DNA of 64,000 bases from Euglena gracilis. Taxonomy: Eukaryota > Euglenida > Euglenophyceae > Euglenales. Where the stretch lies: contig CP154955.1 of assembly GCA_039621445.1 (NCBI GenBank), positions 2,510,619 to 2,574,618 on the forward strand, in the 5' to 3' direction. Position 1 is the first letter of the stretch; each line of letters begins with the position of its first letter. Of the stretch, positions 54,250-62,810 are shown piece after piece. The notes beneath the pieces are model-generated. The model saw nothing but the letters and a program-made list of their open reading frames with translations, had not been told where the DNA came from and ran no database searches. Position numbers and translations under genes: made by a program.

Positions 54250-54440
54250 GCTACCCGAACGACGACGACAACTAAGGGTAACCTTGTTGTCAGTCGCTTT
54301 GAGTGCTGGTGCACTGAAAAAGGAAGGCTTCTATCTTAATCAAAAATCTGCGAGAAAGATAGAGAAATAAGGAAGTGCAGGGGGGGTATAAACGCGAAAC
54401 ATTCACATAAAACACAGGCCTTCTCCAAAACGAAATCGTT
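54250..54440. other. Junction between A2 and chromovirus
   Basis: About 190 bp with no gene. This is where the right end of A2 and the 3' LTR of the chromovirus would be expected; neither is recognisable. Confidence 0.45.
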
Positions 54441-55610
54441 TCAGAAAGTGTTTATGTTTATGTCTATGTTATTGCGCTTGTTCCACAGCTTCCAATCCTG
54501 CTGGATATATCCAACAAAACTGGATGCTGGCTCCCAAGTGTCCTCCTCTGGCCCATACCCTTTCCAGCGAACTTTCCTGTAGTGCACACCCCTGTCGACA
54601 TTGTGGTCTATTATCTTATTGACCACAAAGTCGTCCGTTTCAGGTAATCTGGAACGGGGCTTGAAATATTGGCAGGGGATAGCTTTTCCGTCTGGGGGGC
54701 TTAGGTACGGTTTGAAGTCGTCCATATGGAAGTTCTCAATCCCGTTGGGCAAGGCAACTTTGTATCGCCCGCTACTACCTAACCTCTCCAATATTTCGCA
54801 TGGGCCGAGCCAAAGAGGATCTAGCTTGGAAGATTGCATGCGGGTGCGGTTATTCCGTACCCACACGCGGTCACCTGGACTATACACAGGTGTGTTCAAG
54901 TTTTGTAAAAATGATTTCCGTTTGTTGGAATGAATTTCTGTGATACGTGATTGGACTGCAGAGCGGAGTGATTCCACTTCTGCAAACCACGTCTCACAGC
55001 TGATACTACTTCGGGAGGGTCTTTCCGGGGGGATATCCCCTATGGCCGGAGGGTCCCGTCCGAAAACAATTTTGTACGGTGAGTGTAGTAATACCAACCC
55101 TGGCAAGGTATCGATGTAAAATAAACACCAATGAAGAACGGATAACCAATTCTTACCCGAGTCAGCCAGTGAAAGGCGAAGCATATTGACAACGGATTTC
55201 ACGGCTGCCTCGGCTCTACCATTGCCTTTTGGGCGGTATATAATGGAAAAATGCTGCTCAATGCCGAGTAAACCGCACAAAGTTGTGAAAAATCGCAAAG
55301 AGATCAAGTGATCCTGATCACTCACGATTTCGTTCGGTAAACCCATTAAGCAGATACATTTCTCCAGGAATATGGATGCCAAAATTTGGGCTGTCAACCC
55401 TGCTTTCCGGCATGGCATGGCTACTATGTACCCACTCAGCCGACGACAACAAAAACGTAATCGTAAATTTTTGTCATCTGATCCTTTGCAAGGTTCAAGT
55501 TCGAGAAAATCCATGCAGAGGGACGTAAAAATGTCTGGTGGTAATGGGAAAAAGTCCATCGTACCAGGGGGGTACCTCAGCGCGGTTTTACAGCCTGACA
55601 AATTTGGCAC
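54441..55610 (-). CDS. Chromovirus integrase core and C-terminal chromodomain
   Basis: 389 residues. The DDE core is intact: the Asp of CMDFLELEP, the Asp of VSDQDHLISL and the Glu of GNGRAEAAVKSV. An integrase C-terminal module (YSPGDRVWVRNNRTR; LDPLWLGPCEILERL) follows. At the end, FVVNKIIDHNVDRGVHYRKV and RWKGYGPEEDTWEPASSF form a chromodomain, which in chromoviruses directs insertion to modified chromatin. Confidence 0.92.
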   Translation of the reverse strand: MPNLSGCKTALRYPPGTMDFFPLPPDIFTSLCMDFLELEPCKGSDDKNLRLRFCCRRLSGYIVAMPCRKAGLTAQILASIFLEKCICLMGLPNEIVSDQDHLISLRFFTTLCGLLGIEQHFSIIYRPKGNGRAEAAVKSVVNMLRLSLADSGKNWLSVLHWCLFYIDTLPGLVLLHSPYKIVFGRDPPAIGDIPPERPSRSSISCETWFAEVESLRSAVQSRITEIHSNKRKSFLQNLNTPVYSPGDRVWVRNNRTRMQSSKLDPLWLGPCEILERLGSSGRYKVALPNGIENFHMDDFKPYLSPPDGKAIPCQYFKPRSRLPETDDFVVNKIIDHNVDRGVHYRKVRWKGYGPEEDTWEPASSFVGYIQQDWKLWNKRNNIDININTF

Positions 55611-56120
55611 CGTTGCAAAATTCGCAAACAGCGCGAATATAAATCTTTTTCACTCAGGGTTGTGCAATATCTGCGACCCACTAGTGAAAGAAGTTTGGGG
55701 GCCCCAGGGTGACCATGGTTGTGATAGCTCAAAATCACATCATCAACCAGGTCTTGGGGTATACAATATTTATAACCAGAATCATTCCGGAAAATAAGCC
55801 GCAATGGTGATAGGGAGTAATTCCCTATGGATTCACCATTACGAAGTCTATTCACAATGGTACTATATATAGGGTCACGCGAATAATCCCATTCGCGTAA
55901 AAATAGGGGGGTAGGAGTTTCCGTACGCGTAATGCGACGGGGTCCGGCAGTGCGTCCACGCCGGCGCCTTCCACGCAATGGTGAAATGGCGATGCTGCGA
56001 TATACCCGGGAAACGGGTAGTGAATCGAGCATGTTGTCCGCAGCGTCGGATCGACGTGCGAACTGGTCAGCCTCATGGCTGCCATGAAAAGTCGCATCAC
56101 CCTCATCCGGGTTCCCAGGC
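55577..56120 (-). CDS. Chromovirus integrase zinc-binding N-terminus
   Basis: The frame reads YHNHGHPGAPKLLSLVGRRY and LQRCQICQAVKPR, the H-H-C-C zinc-binding domain before the DDE core. It is in the same frame as the RNase H tail upstream (one TAG after LLSRAPWY) and one frame off the core downstream. Confidence 0.8.
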
Positions 56121-56600
56121 TAATACCAGGGGGCGCGGCTGAGAAGATCCGCAACTTTTTGCGTGTGACCTGGGGTATAAATTACCACCAGGTTAAACTG
56201 GCTCAAGAACTCATGCCATCGGCATCTTCTGCCCACTGATGACATGGCCTTGTTCAGGTCCTCGGTATACCAGTGTTGAAGGTTCTTATGATCCGTCAAC
56301 ACGAGTATCTGGACCAAACTGCTGGCTATCCAGCTGCGGAATTTCTGGAGAATAAGCACAATGGCATACGTCTCCTAACCCTAACCCTAACCTGTCCTTT
56401 CCCGTTGTCGCCCTGTAGCTTCCTGCTGAAGAAAGCCACAGGTCGGAGTTCATTCGCCGCATTATGCTGGCTAAGAACTCCGCCAACAGCGTAATCGCTG
56501 CTGTCGACTTCCAGGACATACGGTTTGTACGGATCCGCGATATCGAGACCCACGTTCTCGAGGAGCAAGTCCTTGATTTTATTCAGGGCCTCGCGCATTT
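56120..56600 (-). pseudogene. Chromovirus RNase H, interrupted by telomere-type repeats
   Basis: First half (about 56600-56395): PYKPYVLEVDSSDYAVGGVL and VAFFSRKLQGDNGKGQ, with catalytic D of EVDSSD. Second half (56370-56120): ETYAIVLILQKF, then LVLTDHKNLQHWYTEDLNKA and LVVIYTPGHTQKVADLLSRA. Where a W-x-P-x-E stretch is expected between GKGQ and ETYA, the DNA holds three TTAGGG-type units, and the frame is lost. Confidence 0.85.
56374..56392. repeat. Interstitial telomere-type repeat inside RNase H
   Basis: CCTAACCCTAACCCTAACC on the plus strand, about three units of the TTAGGG/CCCTAA type, inside otherwise continuous coding sequence. Confidence 0.92.
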
Positions 56601-56639
56601 GGTCATCCCAAATGACTTTTGCGTTATCGGGTGTCCTAT

Positions 56640-56700
56640 TTTTGAGTTGTCGGGTTATATATAGGTCCGATTTTTCAACTGTCGGGTTAGGGGTACCTCG
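56640..56700 (-). repeat. Diverged tandem duplication at the RT-RNase H boundary
   Basis: AACCCGACAGTTGAAAAAT and AACCCGACAACTCAAAAAT occur about 33 bp apart; both read as RQLKN-like. The duplication brings a frame change and a stop (after KNRTYI), separating RT from RNase H. Confidence 0.65.
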
Positions 56701-57722
56701 ATTTTCGCGAAATCTTTCATGTAAATTGCGTAATATTGGGCAAATCCCAAAAATCCCTTTAAATGCGTTAAAGTCTTAATGACCTCAGAAGTCCATTTCT
56801 TAATGGCCTCCATCTTACTGGGGGCGGCTTTACGCTGCCCGTTGCTCAGGATATGCCCGCAAAACTTAATAATTTTGCGAAACAGGTGCATTTTGGAACC
56901 CTTCACAAAAAGCAAATGCTTTTTGAACGCGGATAATACCGCCCGCACATCGCGATAATGCGGTTCGAGGATATCCTCGCCCGATTTCGCGGATGGCGGT
57001 TGGGTTCCCACCAGTACATCATCGATGTACACCAGAGCAAACGGTAAATCGCGCAAAACCCACTGGATCATGCGTTGAAACATGGCTGGGCCATTCTTAA
57101 CACCCATGGGGAGTACCGTCCATTGGTACACACCCTTGGATGTCACGAATGCCGTATACGGTTGCGAATCAGGATGCAAATGCATCTGATGGAAACCGTC
57201 TTCCAGATCAAAGATTGACCACAACCGGTTATCCGATTGTCTTGTGATCAAATCCTCGATTAGCGGTAACGGGAAGGGGTCATCCTTCGTTTGGGAGTTC
57301 AGGTACCGGTAATCCAGCACAAGTCTTCACTTCTTCTGACCAGACTGGTCAGCGGGTTTGGGCACCACAAAAGCTTGTGATGTCCATTCGCTCTTGGAAG
57401 GGATAATCCACTTCCGCTGGATGAGCTTCTCAATCATCTCGTTGAGAGCTTGTTCGCGTTCACCCGAAAAACGGAAGAGTTTCCGGTGCATGGGTTTAGC
57501 GCCATCCTTGAGCTCGATTTTGCAAACACCGAACGGACCGCGAATCGCGGGGTCGATGTCGCAGGCGTAAACTGGGTTATCCAGTACACGATGAAATTCG
57601 CGAGTAATTCGCGAACAGTAGTCAGCAGACTTGGGGTGTTGGTCCGCACTCTCAATGACCGCAGAAATCTGCGTTGAGGGTGTGGCATCCCCTTTGGTAC
57701 CAAGGTATCTTGGCACACGCAC
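56655..57722 (-). CDS. Chromovirus reverse transcriptase (one TGA)
   Basis: Upstream piece (57722-57327): MHRKLFRFSGEREQALNEMI, then KRKWIIPSKSEWTSQAFVVP-like sequence (as seen, RKWIIPSKSEW) ending QKK and TGA. The same frame resumes RLVLDYRYLNSQTKDDPFPL, SIFDLEDGFHQMHLHPDSQP (motif A Asp), LPMGVKNGPAMFQRMIQWVL (motif B), FALVYIDDVLVG (motif C DD). Relatives have Trp at the TGA position, so this is a TGG to TGA change. All palm motifs are otherwise intact. Confidence 0.9.
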
Positions 57723-58530
57723 ATCGGATATTCCGAATGCGTCGAAGAAACAAACGCGAAAAATGATTTCTTTAACCGGTGGTAATAATATACCACAAAA
57801 ATCCTCGTATAGTGGTACATCAGCGGGTAAATATCACCAATGAAAGCACACATGGGAAAATTGGTGAAACCAATCCGCATTCGGATTGACGTGAATGAGG
57901 AGAGCTCATCGCGCTTCATCGCGGAGGATTTTCTCCACCACATCCGGGAGAAATTTTGGGGGAGGGTGCATCCAGAGCACCGTATCACCCCAAAATTTTA
58001 GAAACGCGTTGTAATGTCGCGACCAATATCGCGACAAGCGCGCAAGCACTTTTGATGAAAACGCATCAATTTCCAACGACAAATCGAAGGAATCAGCCAC
58101 AACCGCGAATTTGGAGAATCATTCCTCCAAAATACGGTATTGACCAAAATTAAATGCGTTCCATACGCGCATCGCGTAGGTGTCGACCTGGTTCGCGGGT
58201 TGAAGAGCGGTAACGCAATTCAGGGATCCACAAACATAAGTTAAGGGTGTGTTATCCACACCCCAAAGGGGCGTTCCCGAGGGTTGATGGGTTGGATGGG
58301 TGCATACCCAATCCATATCATGCCAGATGGAGGTGGGGGAGGTGTGTGACACGGATTTCGCGGCCCCAAACAACAAGGCAACACCTCGTTGTTGGAGCAC
58401 TTGATGTACGGTCGCGCATTGCGAACCGCAACCAAGTGTATGGTTACGCGAAGTCGGGATTAGTGTTGGTGTTTGGACTAGACATCCACAATCGAAATCT
58501 GGCTGGGCGGAAATTCTCCTACAGTGCACA
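57723..58530 (-). pseudogene. Chromovirus pol N-terminal region, degenerate
   Basis: Same frame as the RT with several stops: VPLYEDFCGILLPP before the RT, VVEKILRDEAR and SRYWSRHYNAFLKFWGDTVL further up, and a 136-residue open piece (58529-58119). The protease would be expected here, but I see no D-T/S-G motif. Confidence 0.45.
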
Positions 58531-58762
58531 CATTGGTCATCGCGGTATGAATCGCGGTGACAAGGATCACTCCTCCAACCGCCATAAAGTCGGTTTCAAG
58601 ATATCTTGTTTGGAGGATGACACCCCGGCTTCGGGCAGGGAGGAGGATGAGACCACGGATACTGATTTTGACGAGGCCCGCATGGCGGTGCGCACGTTGA
58701 AATCTGTTTATACCTCTAAAAGGCCCATGGCCGGCAATTCGGCCGGTTCGGACCTGGAATAG
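58247..58762 (+). CDS. Plus-strand frame of uncertain nature
   Basis: 171-residue reading with an acidic end (LEDDTPASGREEDETTDTDF). It overlaps the minus-strand chromovirus frame at its left end, so only the right part (from about 58530) is likely to be real. It may belong to the plus-strand retroelement fragment that follows. Confidence 0.3.
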   Translation: MCYPHPKGAFPRVDGLDGCIPNPYHARWRWGRCVTRISRPQTTRQHLVVGALDVRSRIANRNQVYGYAKSGLVLVFGLDIHNRNLAGRKFSYSAHIGHRGMNRGDKDHSSNRHKVGFKISCLEDDTPASGREEDETTDTDFDEARMAVRTLKSVYTSKRPMAGNSAGSDLE

Positions 58763-58807
58763 GGGAGCCCGAGGTCCGAGGGCACGGACCTCTGGGCTGA
58801 TGAACAG

Positions 58808-59815
58808 ATGGAGGTAGGACCTGATCAACCCTGCCCTCCCTGCCCATCTGCCTTTCTGGTCGGTACCCGGAAAATTTTCGGGTCCCCCACCCCCCACTCC
58901 AACTTTCCGCTCGGAATGTTGTGCAAAGTAGGAAAGGGTTCATGGGAAAGCTGGCAAGAAAACGTATTTTCGCCAGACCCTTCACTTTGCTTACCCCCCA
59001 TGGAACTTTTGGTCCAAGCGGAAATCAAAATCCAAAATTTTTGTGCAAAAGTCAAAATTCTCATTGACACTGGTTGTCGCATTGTACTACTTTTTAGGTT
59101 CGGGTTGATACCAACCCCCCTCTTGGCGAAAGCCAAGAAGCCGATCAAAATTACGACGGCTGACAACACCCCCATGTGCGGTGGTGACTTGGGATGCTTT
59201 TTGGACATTGTCCTACCCGTCATCTCCAAGCACCACTCACACCCCCCCCAACCGCAAAATTTTCCGGATTCCTGGGGATACGAATCCGGAATCCATGGTT
59301 CTGACGTAATTCTGGGATACCCGTTTTTACGTCAGCACCGGCTGGTAGTGGATTGCCACTCCCACGGTTTGCGCACATCACCATTCTCTTCATTGCCCCC
59401 CAAACCCTCATCACCTGTGGCGTCAACCGCGACAACCACCAATTTTTCCACACCGTTTTCACGAAATTTTACCCCGTTACCAACCACACCAACCAACGTT
59501 TTCCACGCCGGGTGTACCGAGAAAGTTCACCCCCTGCCCATTGACACACCAACTTCCGTTCCCCATGAGGCAGGGCAGGCGAGTAGCGGTACCCCCCTCG
59601 TTCCACTGGGTTACAAGACGAAAGCCCAAAGGCCTGAAGTACGTACGGTGTCGAGTAGTCGCCCAGCTGCATCAATACCCCGTTTTCCACCAGATGTATC
59701 GCTTTCAGATACATCTGTACACCCCCCAGCAGCTTCCAAAGCGCATCCCAACTTTTACACACACACCCACCAGACCAACATGCGCGACCAGGACCACTAC
59801 TCCGACACTTCCTAA
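58808..59815 (+). CDS. Retropepsin-containing pol fragment (plus strand)
   Basis: 335-residue frame. Residues about 70-155 show an aspartic protease: VKILIDTGCRIVLLFRFGLI (active-site D-T-G), TTADNTPMCGGDLGCFLDIV (flap region), and SDVILGYPFLRQHRLVVDCH (ILG-x-P motif). The rest is Pro/Ser/Thr-rich. A retropepsin of a Ty3/Gypsy-like element, opposite in direction to both neighbours; no RT follows. Confidence 0.72.
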   Translation: MEVGPDQPCPPCPSAFLVGTRKIFGSPTPHSNFPLGMLCKVGKGSWESWQENVFSPDPSLCLPPMELLVQAEIKIQNFCAKVKILIDTGCRIVLLFRFGLIPTPLLAKAKKPIKITTADNTPMCGGDLGCFLDIVLPVISKHHSHPPQPQNFPDSWGYESGIHGSDVILGYPFLRQHRLVVDCHSHGLRTSPFSSLPPKPSSPVASTATTTNFSTPFSRNFTPLPTTPTNVFHAGCTEKVHPLPIDTPTSVPHEAGQASSGTPLVPLGYKTKAQRPEVRTVSSSRPAASIPRFPPDVSLSDTSVHPPAASKAHPNFYTHTHQTNMRDQDHYSDTS

Positions 59816-59819
59816 GCTG

Positions 59820-59993
59820 AAAAAGTTTGTCGATAGGCCGTTGAACCCATTTTTCTTCCCTTTCTTCAAACGGGGAATAATTTTGCACAAATCCCTCTTT
59901 TTTCACCTTTCGTGAATTTTTCTGGGAAAATCTTTCGCTTTTGAACCGGGGGGTAGTGTCTATGATATCCGTTTCAACCCTGACCTCAGGTTC
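59820..59993 (+). other. Possible polypurine tract and LTR edge
   Basis: GGGGGGTAGTGTC at about 59948-59960, just after the plus-strand pol fragment, resembles a polypurine tract followed by a TG-starting LTR. No matching second LTR is visible in the window. Confidence 0.3.
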
Positions 59994-60640
59994 CTATTCA
60001 ATCAAAAAATGAGCAACGTCAATTTCCTTCAAAGGCCAACTCCGTATGTACCGCACTCCGTCGTTGTCGGCAAAAAGTCCATTTTCGTGGGGCAACACTC
60101 CGAATTTATTTTTCCACATCCATGGAAACCCCAAAATCAGGTCAACGTGAATTTCTGCCTCGTGGAAAATTCCACAAATTTCCAGGGGAGTACTTTCCGT
60201 AGTCCCCTTTTTTTGAGCCAAAATTTTCAATTTTAGCTCCAACTCATGCTCCCCACCTCGTAGGGAATCGCCTTTCACGGTGACCAACCTCAAAGGTTCT
60301 TTTGCGGGGACCATCAATTTTTCAAAAAGTCCCAACCTCACCAAATTTGTTTGAGCACCCGTGTCAGCCAAAGCCTTCAAATTTTTGTGTGAACCATCGG
60401 ATGCCGCAACATGAACCGCCATCACCAATTGCGTTCGACCTGATGTTTTGGTTAATTGACCCAATTCTGAAACTTTCACCGTTTTAAGTTGCTTAGGGTC
60501 CAAAACAATTTCTTTTCCGTGTGTGTACAAATCTGGTCGGTCATTGGTCGTTAGTGAGGGGGTACCCTGGGGGGTTAACACCGAACCCTCCCCCTTTGGA
60601 ATATGCCTCTCCTCCAAACGTTTCCCTTGCACCAAAAGTT
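59994..60640 (-). CDS. Retropepsin with methyltransferase-linked N-terminal part
   Basis: The frame runs on from the methyltransferase-like domain. VMAVHVAASDGSHKNLKALA, then DTGAQTNLVRLGLFEKL gives the D-T-G-A active site; KGDSLRGGEHELELKLKIL the flap strand; and EAEIHVDLILGFPWMWKN the ILG motif. It ends FLIE and TAG. Retropepsins cleave the Gag/Pol polyprotein. Intact over its full length. Confidence 0.85.
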
Positions 60641-61335
60641 TGACCAAAATTTCAGGGACTCGATATTTTTGGTTTAGAGTCACTCCATAATTGTTTCCAC
60701 CCAAACGGTGAATGTGTCTTTTGGTACCGGGGATGGTGAACTCACACCAAGAACCCGGACACAAACGGTTTTGCAACCCCTCCACCGTTCCCCAAATACG
60801 GGTGGGCTTTTTGGAGCCCCAAGGGCTAAATTGGCCATAATCAACATCCAAAACATTCAGCCCTTCCATAAATTCACGGGCCTTCAAAAGGCCGTTTCGG
60901 GGATTTTCAATGTACCATTGGAGGGGTTAGAAAAAAACTTGATGATGGAAAGTGTCCTTTTTGCAAGAGAATCGGCATACTCCAAATTCCTTTCACGTGT
61001 GGTGAGACTTTGGCTATATTACGTACAAGGCACGGATGCGAAAATCAACTCCACGTCCCCTTTTTTGAGAAATTGTTCCAAAGGCCATGTCAAAATGTCG
61101 GCCAAAATGTGGGGCTTTGCACAAGGGTTGACATCTAGTGTCAAAACCTCTAACCCGCATTTTTCATGCGTTTTTGCCACAGATTTTGTTCCCGAAGGTA
61201 AGTCCAAAGCCTTTTGCTTCTCGGATGACAAAAATTGTTTGACTTTTTCCATGGAAATGTTTGACGGTAGCGCAACACTTTTCTGCAACAAATTTGCGTG
61301 GGGGGCACTTGGCCAGGAGTGCCGCCCCTTAGGCA
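60640..61335 (-). pseudogene. Cytosine-C5 DNA methyltransferase-like domain
   Basis: In one frame (61330-61022): DLPSGTKSV (motif I position), LEVLTLDVNP (motif II), ADILTWPLEQF (III) and LIFASVPCT (motif IV with the Pro-Cys nucleophile). Then a TAA where Glu is expected, YSQSLTTRERN and a helix. In the next frame: WYIENPRNGLLKAREFM (motif VI, ENP) and DVDYGQFSPWGSKKPTRIW (motif VIII). A late RVPEILVKLL may be motif X. One stop and one frame change near 60915 break this copy. The order matches C5-methyltransferases; its place between Gag and protease is unusual. Confidence 0.78.
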
Positions 61336-61380
61336 CTCCCGGCCCCCATAACACGAGGGGGACCCACCCTTGGCCCCTTT

Positions 61381-61659
61381 TCATTTTCCTCCTTTGCCAC
61401 CACCCTTTCCTTGGCCCTTGAAATTCTGCCAACCTTTTCCTCCAAAAATGCCTTTACCACCCCCCTTGCCGCGTCCTCCCCCCCCTTGGGCTTGGGGCCC
61501 AAAATTTCGTGCTGGGGGGCCTTGATTTGCATCCGGCAATTTTGCCCAACACTTAGCGGCAATGTGCCCCTTCTTACCACAACGTTCACACGGTGCTCTG
61601 ATTACACCTTCATTGCTTTTTGTTGTGGGGGTGGGGGTAGGGAGTGGCGCTTCTTCCAC
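61381..61659 (-). CDS. Gag nucleocapsid segment with CCHC zinc knuckle
   Basis: CERCGKKGHIAAKC is a canonical C-x2-C-x4-H-x4-C retroviral-type knuckle that binds the element RNA. Followed by a Gly/Lys-rich tail (GKGGGKGIFGGKGWQNFKG), also RNA-binding in character. Confidence 0.88.
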   Translation of the reverse strand: MEEAPLPTPTPTTKSNEGVIRAPCERCGKKGHIAAKCWAKLPDANQGPPARNFGPQAQGGGGRGKGGGKGIFGGKGWQNFKGQGKGGGKGGK

Positions 61660-61774
61660 GGTTTGAATGGTAACGGGGGGATTCGAAATTTTTGATGTGT
61701 CCCCTCCTCCTTTCTCGTTTGAGAATTTTGAGAAAAGTTCTCATTTTCCGTTCCCGTGGAAACTTCTGTCACCC

Positions 61775-62810
61775 TCATCCATTGGGGGGTTTGATTCCGT
61801 TCCGGGAGGAACCACGCCGCTTAAATTCAACGGCTTGCTCCTTTTGCGTGAGCCATTTGTGCATCATTCCCATGATTTCCGTGGGGGGTAGTTGAAATTC
61901 TTTTGGGGAAACTTGCAATTTTTGTCCGTTTGACAAATTTCGTCCATTGAGTGAAAGAAGCAAATTTTTCTCCCTTGCCGACCCCACCGTCACCTCAAAA
62001 TGCGTCCCCAAAAACACCACGGATACAAAATTTTGCGTGACTCCCTCCAGCGCACTCACCAAAATTCCTTGCACTTGGTGGTGATCCACCAGGGGCAAAT
62101 TTCTTAGCTCCACCACGTTAAAAAAATCACTTCCCCGTTCTTGTTCCCTGACAATTTTCTCGTTGTAAAATTTGGAAATTTCCCGTCTTAGAACCCGATA
62201 CGCGTCGGCGTCGGTCACATCTTTTGCAAAATTTCTCAACATGAGAAAATCTGTCTCAAAACGTTTCCAATCCTCCCTAGTTAGGTCGTTTTTGTACTTG
62301 AGGCGAATTGCTTTAAATTTTTTGTCTTGCACAGTTTCCTGCCCCACTGGAATTTTCTTTTTCAAACAAATCGTAAGCTTGTTGAAAATTTGTGATCATT
62401 CCCGTCCCCCTTAGGAGCCTCAAACGGTCTCCATCGGTTTCATTTACGGAGGAAATCAAAAGTGAAAACAGGTCTTGGTCGTCGGTTGGACCTCTAGAAA
62501 GTCTTTGCACATATTCTTTCCAACGAAAGCGAAAATCAGGCCAGTCTTCGGCGTGGCCAGAAAATTTTTTGAGTTTTGCCTCTTTCGCAACCATGGCACT
62601 CAAGGAGGATCCAACAAAAATTGGATTTCGGTTTCCAAAATTGGTGCCTCCTCCGCCCCCCATCCCCGCCCCCACCCCAATGAGTAAAATGTGTACCGGA
62701 GCAACAACGGTCGGACCTTTTTGGGTTGATGCGACGGGAAAGCCCAACACGTTGATGGTGGGGGGGGGCACATGAAGGGGGTACCTCCTGTACGGGGGGT
62801 GCTTTAACAC
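61775..62810 (-). CDS. Gag core (two frames)
   Basis: First piece (62810-62313): LKKFSGHAEDWPDFRFRWKE then LFSLLISSVNETDGDRLRLL, the (F)SGxxxDWxxFxxxxxxxV type of Gag capsid. The second piece (62365-61775) continues the helical sequence (TREDWKRFETDFLMLRNFAK). The frame changes at AAAAAGAAAA near 62355. The central Gag helices appear complete. Confidence 0.7.

Larger units (their letters stand above)
47590..54250 (-). mobile_element. Element A2: longer relative of A1
   Basis: Left end 47590-47921 matches the A1 inverted repeat. The interior is collinear with A1 to about 50510 and then continues with about 3.7 kb of further coding sequence. A matching right inverted repeat is not visible before the chromovirus starts near 54.4 kb, so the right end is missing, diverged or replaced. 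Several single-base stops interrupt its frames. Confidence 0.65.
54441..58530 (-). mobile_element. Degenerate Ty3/Gypsy chromovirus
   Basis: The order RT, RNase H, integrase, chromodomain on the minus strand identifies a chromovirus. The polyprotein is broken by at least two TGA codons, a short tandem duplication, an internal telomere-type repeat and further frame changes. LTRs are not recognised. Confidence 0.85.

Noticed and set aside
56655-57722. UGA reassigned to tryptophan in this genome
   Set aside because: TGG is used freely for Trp in the same elements and in the helicase/PARP exons, and the PARP C-terminus ends plausibly at a TGA; nonsense mutation is simpler.
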